DNA of 64,000 bases. It comes from Chloroflexota bacterium (GTDB lineage Bacteria > Chloroflexota > Dehalococcoidia > Tepidiformales > Tepidiformaceae). The DNA lies in NCBI GenBank assembly GCA_016234445.1, contig JACRBT010000002.1:1-64000 (forward strand), in the 5' to 3' direction. Below are positions 16,480 through 24,163 of this stretch, one piece after another. How positions within the stretch are numbered: the stretch's first letter is position 1; every line of letters begins with the position of its first letter. The position numbers and the translations under genes were made by a program. The notes beneath the pieces were generated by a model that was not told where the DNA came from, did no database searches, and saw only the letters and a program-made list of their open reading frames with translations.

Positions 16480-17664
16480 TCAGAGGATGACGCGGTCTTC
16501 GCGGAGCGCGCTGATCTCGGGCCAGCCGTAGCCGAGGTCCAGGAGCACTTCCTCCGTGTGCTGGCCCAGATCGGGCGCCGCAGTCTTGACCGCCGCGGGC
16601 GTCAGGCTTAGTTCGACGGAAGGGCCAACAACGCGAATCGGCCCGTGGCCCGGCACATCGACGGTCGCCAGGTAGCCGTTCGCCCGCACCTGGGGGTCGG
16701 CTTCGAGGTCGGCGTAGCCGTTCACGGGGCCACAGGGGATCTCGACCTGTTCCATCGCCGCCAGCCACTCTCCCCGCGGCCGGCTCGCGAAGGCGGTACC
16801 CAAGAGGGCAGTCAGTTCCTCGCGGTGGCGTTCGCGGGCGTCTCGCCCGGTGAAGCGGGGATCATCCGCAAGGGCGGGGAGCCCGGCGAGCCCGGCCAGC
16901 ACGGGCCACTGGCGCTCGTCGATGATGGCGATCGCGAACCAGCCGTCGCTCGCGCGGTACATGGTGAAGAGGGGCGAGACGGCGTTCACGCGGCCGCCAC
17001 GGACCTGTTCGCCGGTAAGCAGGAAGTTCGCGATGTTCCACGCCTGGAGCGTCATCTGCGAACCGAGGAGGGACACGTCGACCTGCTGGCCCTCGCCGGT
17101 GCGAAGCCGGTGGACGAGTGCGACAAGGATCCCGTAGGCGAGGACGAGCGACCCTGACTGGTCGGCGACGGTGGGACCAACGGGCGATGGTCCCTGCGAC
17201 TCCGCCGCCGCGTTCGCCATCGCGAGTCCGCCCGCCGCCTGGGCGACCATGTCCATCGCCGGAAGATGCGCTCGTGGGCCGCGGGGCCCGAAGCCGCTGG
17301 CTGAGCCATAAATGATGTCGGACTTCACCTGGCGGATGCGCTCGTAGTCCAACTCTAGCCGCTCGATCGTGCCGGGAGACCAGCTCTGGACGAAGATGTC
17401 GCTGCCGGCTGCCAGGCGCCGCACGATCTCTTTCCCGGCCGGGCGGCGGAGGTTGACGGTCACGCTCTTCTTGCCGCGGTTGTGAGCCTGGAAGAACGGC
17501 GAAAGGCCGTCCGGCTGGAGGGCAATCCCGCGGCCGGGGTCGCCCATCCGGGGCGACTCGACCTTGATCACCTCGGCGCCCATGTCGGCCAACATCATCG
17601 TCGCATGGGCGCCGAACTGGGCGATGGTGAGGTCGCAGACGCGGATACCTTCGAGCGGCAGCAT
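16480..17664 (-). CDS. Class III CoA-transferase (CaiB/BaiF)
   Basis: 394 residues, single-chain CaiB/BaiF family. The catalytic Asp is D138 in PAMDMVAQAAGG. The N-terminus is MLPLEGIRVCDLTIAQFGAH with ADMGAEVIKVESP. The C-terminal part carries the usual EIPCGPVNGYADL lid region. It probably activates an organic acid by CoA transfer or recycles CoA at the end of the acyl-CoA pathway encoded upstream. It is last in a nine-gene minus-strand run (25723 to 16480) and starts 8 bp after the enoyl-CoA hydratase gene. The substrate cannot be read from sequence. Confidence 0.9.
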   Translation of the reverse strand: MLPLEGIRVCDLTIAQFGAHATMMLADMGAEVIKVESPRMGDPGRGIALQPDGLSPFFQAHNRGKKSVTVNLRRPAGKEIVRRLAAGSDIFVQSWSPGTIERLELDYERIRQVKSDIIYGSASGFGPRGPRAHLPAMDMVAQAAGGLAMANAAAESQGPSPVGPTVADQSGSLVLAYGILVALVHRLRTGEGQQVDVSLLGSQMTLQAWNIANFLLTGEQVRGGRVNAVSPLFTMYRASDGWFAIAIIDERQWPVLAGLAGLPALADDPRFTGRDARERHREELTALLGTAFASRPRGEWLAAMEQVEIPCGPVNGYADLEADPQVRANGYLATVDVPGHGPIRVVGPSVELSLTPAAVKTAAPDLGQHTEEVLLDLGYGWPEISALREDRVIL

Positions 17665-17672
17665 CGGCTGGT

Positions 17673-18335
17673 TCAGCCGGCCGGGAACCGGAACGGCGCC
17701 GCTTCCACGATGGATGCCTTGATCTGCCGGAGCGCGGGCAGGGGCGCTTCCGCAATCACCCCGGCAAGCGCTTTCGCCTCCCGGAGCAGATCCGCCGGTG
17801 GGACGACTTTGTTCACGACGCCAATGGTCAGGGCTTCGGCCGCGTCGATCCGGCGGCCGGAGAGACAGAGGTCCCGGGCCACGCTGCCACCGACGACGGC
17901 GGCCAACGGACCGTAGAGCGCGGCAGCCCCGAACTTGATCTCCGGGTGGCCGAAGCTGGCGGTCTCGGCGGCGACGCGGAGGTCGGCGAGGACGGCGATG
18001 TCGAACCCGCCTCCCATCGCGGAGCCGTTGATGGCGGCGACGAGCGGTTTGGCGAAGTGCTGGAGCCGGTGATGGTAGCGGCGCGACGACTCGCCGGAGA
18101 AGATCTGCTCTGGCGGCACGGTCGCGAACTCGCTCGTATCGAACCCCGCACAGAAGACAGCGCCCGCGCCGGTGATGATCGCCACGCTGACCGAGTCGTC
18201 GCCTTCGAGTTCTTCCAGCGCCACCCGGACTTCGTCGCGAAGGGCGGTATTCAGGGCGTTGCGCTTGTCCGGCCGGTTCAGGGTGATGGTGGCGACCTTG
18301 CCGTCGCGTTCGAGGATCAACAGTTCGTAGGGCAC
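17673..18335 (-). CDS. Short enoyl-CoA hydratase/isomerase
   Basis: 220 residues, about 40 shorter than a typical crotonase; the C-terminal helical trimerisation segment is cut back. Oxyanion-hole motifs are GAGAVFCAGFD and GSAMGGGFDIAVLADLR. Of the two hydratase glutamates, the first is present (E132 in GHPEIKFG) while the second is Asp (D155 in VARDLCLSG). Hydration of a 2-enoyl-CoA is likely, but isomerase activity cannot be excluded. It is within the acyl-CoA operon between the dehydrogenase and the CoA-transferase. The gene ends normally, so the shortness is not caused by a frameshift I can see. Confidence 0.85.
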   Translation of the reverse strand: MPYELLILERDGKVATITLNRPDKRNALNTALRDEVRVALEELEGDDSVSVAIITGAGAVFCAGFDTSEFATVPPEQIFSGESSRRYHHRLQHFAKPLVAAINGSAMGGGFDIAVLADLRVAAETASFGHPEIKFGAAALYGPLAAVVGGSVARDLCLSGRRIDAAEALTIGVVNKVVPPADLLREAKALAGVIAEAPLPALRQIKASIVEAAPFRFPAG

Positions 18336-18354
18336 GCGGTACCTCCTTCGGGTG

Positions 18355-19497
18355 CTACAGGCCGAGTTGTCTGGCGATGGTATTGCGCTGGATGTGCGAT
18401 GTCCCTTCGCCGATCTCCATGACCTTGACGTCGCGGTAGAAGCGCTGGATGTCCGACTCCATCATGTAGCCCGAGGCGCCGTGGAGGAGGACGGCCTGGC
18501 CGGTGATCCGGGCACACATCTCGGTCGCGTAGAGCTTGGCCATCGAAGCTTCCTTGATGTGGGGGAGCCCCTGATCCGCCATCCAGGCCGCCTGCCAGGT
18601 GAGCAGCTTCGCGCATTCGAGTTCCACCGCCATGTCGGCGAATTGCCACTGGATGCCCTGGAACTGGCCGACGGGCTGGCCGAACGCCTGGCGGCCGCTG
18701 ACGTGCTTGAGGGACTGGTCGAAGGCGGCCCTGGCTGTCCCGACCGCGAACCCGGCGGAGACGATCCGTCCCGCGGTGAGCACGCGCATCGCGTTCATGA
18801 AGCCGCCGCTTTCGTCCCCGAGCAGCGCCCCCCTGCCAACGCGGCAGGCGTGGAAAGAGAGTTCGGCTGTGTCGGAGGCCCTTACGCCGAGCTTGCGGAA
18901 CTTGCGCGCGACGGTGAAGCCGGGGGCGCCGGCATCGACGATGAAGAGGCTGAGCCCGCGCATCCCTTTCGCGGGGTCGGTGTTGGCGGTGACCACGACG
19001 AAGTCGGCGATCGAGCCGTTGGTGATGTAGGTCTTGGTCCCGTCAAGCACGTAGTCGTCCCCGTCGCGGGTGGCGCGAGTGGTCATGGAGCCGGGGTCGG
19101 AGCCCGCGTCGGGTTCGGCGAACCCCCAGGCGCCGACCTTATTCCCGCCCATCCCGGGCACCAGGTAGCGGCGCTTCTGCTCGTCGTTGCCGAAGCGGGC
19201 AATGGCGTTGAGGGCGAGGAAGACGTGGACGTAGACGCCAAGGTAGATGCCGGCCGAGGCGTAGCCCATCTCTTCGGACATGATCGCGGCCATGATGCTG
19301 TTGCCGCCGCCGCCGCCAATTTCGCGTGAGAAGGGCACGCCCAGGTATCCGAGCTCGCCCATCTTCTGGAGGATGTGGATGGGGTACTCTTCGCGCTCGT
19401 CGTATTCGCGGGCGATCGGCGCTACCTCGCGGGTGGCGAAGGAGCGGATGGCGTCCTGGAACAGGCGCTGTTCCTCGGTCAACGAAAACCCAATCAT
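18355..19497 (-). CDS. Acyl-CoA dehydrogenase
   Basis: 380 residues, the normal family length. FAD-dependent alpha,beta-desaturation of an acyl-CoA ester. Visible motifs are WGFAEPDAGSDPGSM (flavin and substrate loop), TYITNGSIADFVVV, GRQAFGQPVGQFQ, and the C-terminal EIGEGTSHIQR. The Glu in EGTS (about E364) is in the position of the catalytic base of medium-chain and related enzymes. It is flanked by two enoyl-CoA hydratase genes in the same operon, giving successive desaturation and hydration steps. The chain-length or branched specificity is not evident. Confidence 0.93.
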   Translation of the reverse strand: MIGFSLTEEQRLFQDAIRSFATREVAPIAREYDEREEYPIHILQKMGELGYLGVPFSREIGGGGGNSIMAAIMSEEMGYASAGIYLGVYVHVFLALNAIARFGNDEQKRRYLVPGMGGNKVGAWGFAEPDAGSDPGSMTTRATRDGDDYVLDGTKTYITNGSIADFVVVTANTDPAKGMRGLSLFIVDAGAPGFTVARKFRKLGVRASDTAELSFHACRVGRGALLGDESGGFMNAMRVLTAGRIVSAGFAVGTARAAFDQSLKHVSGRQAFGQPVGQFQGIQWQFADMAVELECAKLLTWQAAWMADQGLPHIKEASMAKLYATEMCARITGQAVLLHGASGYMMESDIQRFYRDVKVMEIGEGTSHIQRNTIARQLGL

Positions 19498-19505
19498 CGC
19501 GGTTC

Positions 19506-20291
19506 CTATCGCCCGGTGTAGAGGGGCGCGCGCTTTTCCTTGAAGGCGTTCGCCCCCTCAAGGTGGTCGTCGGAAAGGATGCACATGGTCTGTGCGTAGG
19601 TTTCGAAGTCGAACTCGGCGTCCATGCTGCGCTCAAGGCTGGCGTTGAGGGCCTCCTTGGTGAAGCGCAACCCCATGGGTGGGCCGGCGGCGAGCTTGCG
19701 GGCGTAGTCGTCCACCGCCCGGTCGAGTTCGTCGTGGGGGACCACGCGGTTGACCAGCCCGATGCGGAGCGCTTCCTCGGCGTCCACGACCTCGCCCCCG
19801 TAGAGGAGCTCGGTGGCCTTCCCGAGCCCGACCACCCGGGGGAGGAAGTAGGTGGAACCCATGTCGGCGCCGGCGAGGCCAACGCCGACGAAGACGAATC
19901 CAAACCGGGCACGGTCGGAGGCGATGCGGATGTCGCAGGCCAGGGCGGTGCAGGCGCCGCCACCCGCGGCCACGCCGTTGACCTTGGCGATCACCGGGAT
20001 CGGCAGCTCGCGGATGGCGCGGATGTAGTCCAGGTACATGACGACGATGTCGCTCGCGTCCTTGGGCGAGCGCTTCACCATGTCGGCGAGGTCGGCGCCG
20101 GCGCAGAACGCCCGCGACCCTGACCCGGTCATGATCAGCACGCGGGCCTCGGGGTCGGCCCGTACTTCGGCGAGGGCCTGGAGGAGTTCGGGGACGGTGT
20201 CGACGCTGATGCAATTCATCCGGTCGGGCCGGTTGAAGGTGATCGTTGCGATCGGCCCGCCTTTTTCCAGGAGGATGTAGTTGAAACTCAT
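19506..20291 (-). CDS. Enoyl-CoA hydratase/isomerase family protein
   Basis: 261 residues, crotonase fold. The oxyanion-hole segments are GSGSRAFCAGADLADM and GVAAGGGACTALACDIR. The first catalytic Glu is replaced (ARFGFVFVGVG, no Glu), while a Glu equivalent to the second site is kept (E161 in ATELLYGG). The STYFLPRVVG motif is typical of PaaG-like isomerases/hydratases. It may act as an isomerase or a hydratase of special substrates rather than a standard two-Glu hydratase. It is 8 bp upstream of the acyl-CoA dehydrogenase gene. Confidence 0.88.
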   Translation of the reverse strand: MSFNYILLEKGGPIATITFNRPDRMNCISVDTVPELLQALAEVRADPEARVLIMTGSGSRAFCAGADLADMVKRSPKDASDIVVMYLDYIRAIRELPIPVIAKVNGVAAGGGACTALACDIRIASDRARFGFVFVGVGLAGADMGSTYFLPRVVGLGKATELLYGGEVVDAEEALRIGLVNRVVPHDELDRAVDDYARKLAAGPPMGLRFTKEALNASLERSMDAEFDFETYAQTMCILSDDHLEGANAFKEKRAPLYTGR

Positions 20292-20330
20292 GAGTGGCTC
20301 CTTTCGCTGTGACTGGCGCCGGATCAGGGT

Positions 20331-21188
20331 TCAGGGATGCCGGCCGGGAAGGTGACGTTCCGGGGGGCCGGTGTAGGTGGCCCCCAGCGCGTCGGGGATG
20401 ATCCGCAGGGGGACGCCATCGCGGATCTCTTCGACGGCGTGGGCCACGAGCGCCCAGCCGTATTCGATGGCGGAGACGCCCTCGGCCATCAGCGGGTCGA
20501 AGTCGAGGTCGCAGTAGACGGCGGCGAGCATGCCCGCGAGGTTGATGGTGACCGTCCGCCCGAGGGCCGCTTCCAGGGAGCCGTGGATCGCTTCGAGAAG
20601 CTGGCCGTGCTCGCCCCAGCCGCCTTTGGCGCGGACCACCTTCCGGACCGACTCGGCCCGCGGTTCGACCCCGCCGCGGTGAGTGGGGTGGCCGTACCCG
20701 GGGAGCGTCTCGCGGCGCGCGCGGTATTCTGAGACGGTGAGGGCGGCAACGGCGGCGGGCGTGAGCGATTCCTCCCGCGCGCGGGCGGCAACGGCGTAGA
20801 GCATCTCCATGGCGGGGCGGGGAGAGCCGGTTACTACCCCGGTGGCGAGCATGCCGGCGGCGACGGCGCTCACCGGGGAACGCGAGGCGGAAGCGGCAAA
20901 GCGGGTGGCGCTCGCAGCCGAGCTGATGAACTGCTGGTCCATCCCGCTTCGCAGGCAGACGTCGAAGATCTCGGCCTGCTGGCGCGTTGGGAGCTCGCCT
21001 TTGAGCAGGAGCCAGTGTGCCTCGACCGAGGTGAGGTCCTCGATGATCTCCTCGATGCGGTAGCCGCGGACGAGGATGCGGCCTTCGCTGGCGAGGCTGA
21101 TGGCGGTGCGCCAGTAGTCGCTCCAGTCGCCGCTTTGCATGTACTGGCCGACGTGGCGGGCGGGCATGGCAAGGTCATACTTTCCCAT
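20331..21188 (-). CDS. Citrate synthase/citryl-CoA lyase-like protein with altered active site
   Basis: 285 residues from ATG 21188. A longer frame to 21260 is an artefact of the hairpin repeat (MGEGAGGEGPC). Citrate synthase features are GRILVRGYRIEEIIEDLTSV, GYGHPTHRGGVEPRAESV (the His-loop that binds oxaloacetate) and DLDFDPLM (catalytic Asp region). The segment equivalent to the active-site HGGA reads TGSPRPAMEML, so the first catalytic His is missing. It is shorter than standard citrate synthase (about 370-430). It may act as a lyase or on an unusual substrate within the acyl-CoA operon; the chemistry is uncertain. Confidence 0.75.
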   Translation of the reverse strand: MGKYDLAMPARHVGQYMQSGDWSDYWRTAISLASEGRILVRGYRIEEIIEDLTSVEAHWLLLKGELPTRQQAEIFDVCLRSGMDQQFISSAASATRFAASASRSPVSAVAAGMLATGVVTGSPRPAMEMLYAVAARAREESLTPAAVAALTVSEYRARRETLPGYGHPTHRGGVEPRAESVRKVVRAKGGWGEHGQLLEAIHGSLEAALGRTVTINLAGMLAAVYCDLDFDPLMAEGVSAIEYGWALVAHAVEEIRDGVPLRIIPDALGATYTGPPERHLPGRHP

Positions 21189-21231
21189 GGCTAGCGCGGC
21201 TCCAGGTTCACGGCGGGGAATGCGGCCGCAG

Positions 21232-21324
21232 GGGCCCTCACCCCCTGCCCCCTCTCCCACGGCGGTGGGAGAGGGGAACGCGGGCGTTGACAGGCTTCAT
21301 CCGGGTCGAGTTGGAAGGACACTA
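21232..21324. repeat. 93-bp dispersed hairpin repeat, copy B
   Basis: Contains the perfect 12-bp stem CCCCTCTCCCAC / GTGGGAGAGGGG with loop GGCG. It matches copy A at 12891-12983 with 11 mismatches. It lies inside the acyl-CoA operon between the citrate synthase-like and alcohol dehydrogenase genes, overlaps the stop of the latter by 3 bp, and may attenuate read-through. Confidence 0.85.
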
Positions 21325-22371
21325 GTCCCCTCCCCCGGCCGGCTGGATGACCACCCGGACGGCGTTTCGGTCGGGCGACCGCAGGAGTTCGAGCCCGCGG
21401 TTCACTTCGGCGAGCGGGAGCACATCCGAGACCGAGGCCCGGAGGTCGAGCCGGCCCGAGGCGACCATGCCGAGGAGCCGCCGGACGCTTTCGGCGGAAC
21501 TGCCGAAGGAGCCGATCAGGGAGTGCTCACTCCAGGTGAACGTATTGGGTGGCGGCAGGGCGATGGCTTCGGCGCCCATTCCGACGACGACGGCGCGGCC
21601 GCCCCGCTTCAGGCTCTTCACGGCTTCGGAGATGGTTTCGGCGCGGCCGATGCACTCGATCGCGAGGTCCACGCCGCCGGTCAGTTCACGGATGCGCCGC
21701 GAGACACGGCCCTCCGCCGCGTTCACGGTCGCCGTGGCGCCGCATTCCCGCGCCTGCGCGAGAGCCGGGTCGCGCACGTCGATCGCGACCACCTGTTCCG
21801 CCCCGGCCAGCCTCGCCAGCTGGACCGCGTGGATGCCGAGCCCGCCACAGCCGAAGACCGCGACGGATTCGCCCGCGCGGAGCCCGCCACGTTCGACGAG
21901 AGCGTGGTAGGGAGTCGCCACCGCATCGCTGACGATGGCGGCCTGTTCGAAAGGGACGCCCTCCGGGATGGGGATGAGGTCGGCTGCCCTGGCCACGACG
22001 TACTCGGCGAGCCCGCCGTCGACGTGCATGCCGAGGACGCTTGAGCGCTCGCAGAGGTTGTCACGGCCGGAGCCGCACGCCTGGCACTCGCCGCAACGGT
22101 CACCGGGACGGACGACAACGCGGTCTCCCGGACTGAAGCCCGCGACTCCGGGGCCGGTCTCCTCGACCGTTCCCGCCGGTTCGTGGCCGAGGGTGATTGG
22201 CGTCCGTGCGACGGGGGCGTGCCCATCCATGAAGTGGACGTCGGAGCCGCAAATCCCGCAGGCGTTCACGCGCACGAGCACCTGGCCGTGACCGGGGACC
22301 GGGACCGGCACCTGTTCAAGCCGAAGCGGTTCGCCCGGGGCGTGGAAGCGGGCGGCGAGCATCGTCGTCAC
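21322..22371 (-). CDS. Zinc-dependent alcohol dehydrogenase (MDR family)
   Basis: 349 residues from GTG 22371, which has GAGG six bases upstream; ATG 22362 is the alternative. Medium-chain dehydrogenase: catalytic zinc ligands in ACGICGSDVHF and GHEPAGTVEE, structural zinc cysteines in RCGECQACGSGRDNLC, and Rossmann motif VFGCGGLGIHAVQLA. It oxidises an alcohol or reduces an aldehyde with NAD(P). In this operon it could process a hydroxyacyl or alcohol intermediate. It starts 8 bp after the nitronate monooxygenase-like gene. Confidence 0.9.
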   Translation of the reverse strand: MTTMLAARFHAPGEPLRLEQVPVPVPGHGQVLVRVNACGICGSDVHFMDGHAPVARTPITLGHEPAGTVEETGPGVAGFSPGDRVVVRPGDRCGECQACGSGRDNLCERSSVLGMHVDGGLAEYVVARAADLIPIPEGVPFEQAAIVSDAVATPYHALVERGGLRAGESVAVFGCGGLGIHAVQLARLAGAEQVVAIDVRDPALAQARECGATATVNAAEGRVSRRIRELTGGVDLAIECIGRAETISEAVKSLKRGGRAVVVGMGAEAIALPPPNTFTWSEHSLIGSFGSSAESVRRLLGMVASGRLDLRASVSDVLPLAEVNRGLELLRSPDRNAVRVVIQPAGGGD

Positions 22372-22379
22372 AGGGCGCC

Positions 22380-23333
22380 TCAGCGGACGCCGGCGGCCGT
22401 GAAGCCGGCCATGATCGCTTCGGCCTGGGCCATCATCGAACGAACGATGTCCGCGGCTCCTTCGACCGCGTGGATCATCCCGGAGGCCTGGCCGGCCGGG
22501 AGCATGCCGACGCCGGTGTTGCCTTCCTCGACGGCAGCCTGGACATTGGCCCAGTTCTTCTGCAGCTGGATTGGGAAGCGGTCGATCTCGCTGTCGCGGC
22601 CGGCCCATTCGTCGACGTAGGCGTTGCGGATGACGCGGGCACTCTTGCCGGTGTAGACGCGCGTGACGGCGGTGTCGTCTTCACCGGCGGTGACGACCGC
22701 CTGCTTGTAGTTGTCGTGACCGTGGGCCTCCCGGGAGGCGACGAACCGGGTGCCGACAACGGCAGCGGAGGCACCGAGGGCGAGCGCGGCGACAAGTCCG
22801 CGGCCGTCGGCAATGCCCCCGGCGGCGGCCACGGGCAGCGGCCGGATAGCATCGACGACGGCAGGAACGAGCGGGAAGGTGGCGACGCGGCCGGTGTGGC
22901 CGCCGGCCTCCGTGCCCTGGGCGACGACGATGTCGACGCCGGCGTCGGCGCACTTGCGGGCCTGGCGCACGTTCCCGATCATCGCGAGGACTTTCATCCC
23001 TCGGCCGTGCATCTCGTCGACGAGCGCGCCCGGGTTCCCGAGGCCGGAAACGAATACGGGAACATCCTCTTCGAAGACGACCTTCATGAGTTCCTCCATG
23101 CCGGGGGCGCCGTCGGCGAGGAGGAGGTCAACGCCGAAGGGTTTGGTGGTCAGCTTCTTGACGTTCCGGATCTCCTTACGGAGGTATTCGGGGGGCCAGA
23201 AGGCTCCGCCAAGGACGCCGAGGCCGCCCGCGTTCGAAACGGCCGCGGTCAGGGCCGAACCGGAGACGTTGCCCATGCCCGCGAGGATGATCGGGTGCTC
23301 GATGCCGAGGAGTTCGGTTATTGCGGTTTTCAT
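22380..23333 (-). CDS. Nitronate monooxygenase-type FMN protein
   Basis: 317 residues, NMO/2-nitropropane dioxygenase TIM barrel. FMN-binding motifs are PIILAGMGNVSG, VVAQGTEAGGHTG (phosphate and flavin loop with the conserved His), VAAAGGIADGRGL and GASAAVVGTRF. Members oxidise nitronates, but many, including relatives found in acyl-CoA catabolic operons, act as flavin-dependent enoyl reductases. That second role is plausible here. The ATG at 23333 is preceded by the 5' end of the operon's hydratase gene product, with 18 bp between genes. Confidence 0.88.
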   Translation of the reverse strand: MKTAITELLGIEHPIILAGMGNVSGSALTAAVSNAGGLGVLGGAFWPPEYLRKEIRNVKKLTTKPFGVDLLLADGAPGMEELMKVVFEEDVPVFVSGLGNPGALVDEMHGRGMKVLAMIGNVRQARKCADAGVDIVVAQGTEAGGHTGRVATFPLVPAVVDAIRPLPVAAAGGIADGRGLVAALALGASAAVVGTRFVASREAHGHDNYKQAVVTAGEDDTAVTRVYTGKSARVIRNAYVDEWAGRDSEIDRFPIQLQKNWANVQAAVEEGNTGVGMLPAGQASGMIHAVEGAADIVRSMMAQAEAIMAGFTAAGVR

Positions 23334-23351
23334 TGGCTGTTCCTCTCTGTC

Positions 23352-24152
23352 CTATTCGCCGGTGAAGATTGGCTGACGCTTCTGGAGGAAGGCAGCCGCC
23401 GCTTCGCGCAGGTCCGCGCTGTCCATGGTTGCCGCCTCGAGGAAGGTGGAGACGTCGAGGGCCTGGTCGACCTGGGCCCGGAGCACCCGGTTCAGCGAGT
23501 ACTTGGTCCAGCGAACGGCTTTGGGGGCGGCCAGGGCGAGGCGGTCGGCCCAGGCGAGGGCCGTGGGCATGAGGTCGTCCTGGGAGACGGCCCGGTTGAC
23601 CATCCCGAAGCGGAGGGCATCTTCGGCATTGACCCAGTCGCCGAGAAGCAGGTACTCCTTCGCCCGGGCCCAACCGACGAGCGCGGGCCAGATGATGACC
23701 CCGCCATCGCCGGCGACGAGGCCCATCTTCGTGTGGGTGTCGGCGAAGCGGGCGCGGTCCCCGGCGATGATGATGTCGCAGCAGAGGGCGATCGTCGCCC
23801 CAAGGCCGGCGGCATCGCCGTTCACGGCTGCGACGATTGGCTGCTCGACTTCGAGCATGTTGTGCATGAGCGTCCGGACAGCGCGGAACGGGGTGGCGGG
23901 GCCGCTGGGAAGGAACGACCCGTCGTCCATGGAGGTGGCGTCGCCGCCGGAACAGAAGGACCGGCCGGCGCCGGTGAGGACAACGGCACGAATGGTGTCG
24001 TCGCTCCCGATCTCCATCCAGAGGCGCTCCAGCTCGGAGTGCATGTCGTTGTTGATGGCGTTCCGGCGCTCAGGCCGGTTCAGCGTGACAACAGCGACGC
24101 CGTGGTCGCGCCGCTCCAAGAGGATGTACTGGTAGTCGTCGTAGGCTCGCAA
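23352..24152 (-). CDS. Enoyl-CoA hydratase/isomerase family protein
   Basis: 266 residues from TTG 24152, chosen because GGAG lies six bases upstream and it begins 11 bp after the ligase stop. A longer frame upstream runs antiparallel through the ligase gene and is noise. Crotonase motifs are GAGRSFCSGGDATSM and GDAAGLGATIALCCDI. The catalytic region reads ADTHTKMGLVAGDGG, typical of PaaB/EchA-like members with Asp rather than the canonical first Glu. It is second in the operon after the acyl-CoA ligase. Confidence 0.88.
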   Translation of the reverse strand: MRAYDDYQYILLERRDHGVAVVTLNRPERRNAINNDMHSELERLWMEIGSDDTIRAVVLTGAGRSFCSGGDATSMDDGSFLPSGPATPFRAVRTLMHNMLEVEQPIVAAVNGDAAGLGATIALCCDIIIAGDRARFADTHTKMGLVAGDGGVIIWPALVGWARAKEYLLLGDWVNAEDALRFGMVNRAVSQDDLMPTALAWADRLALAAPKAVRWTKYSLNRVLRAQVDQALDVSTFLEAATMDSADLREAAAAFLQKRQPIFTGE

Positions 24153-24163
24153 GAAAGGCTCCT

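Noticed and set aside
20331-21260. Longer start for the citrate synthase-like gene (MGEGAGGEGPC...)
   Set aside because: The extension is encoded by the 93-bp hairpin repeat. The natural N-terminus MGKYDLAMPARH starts at 21188.
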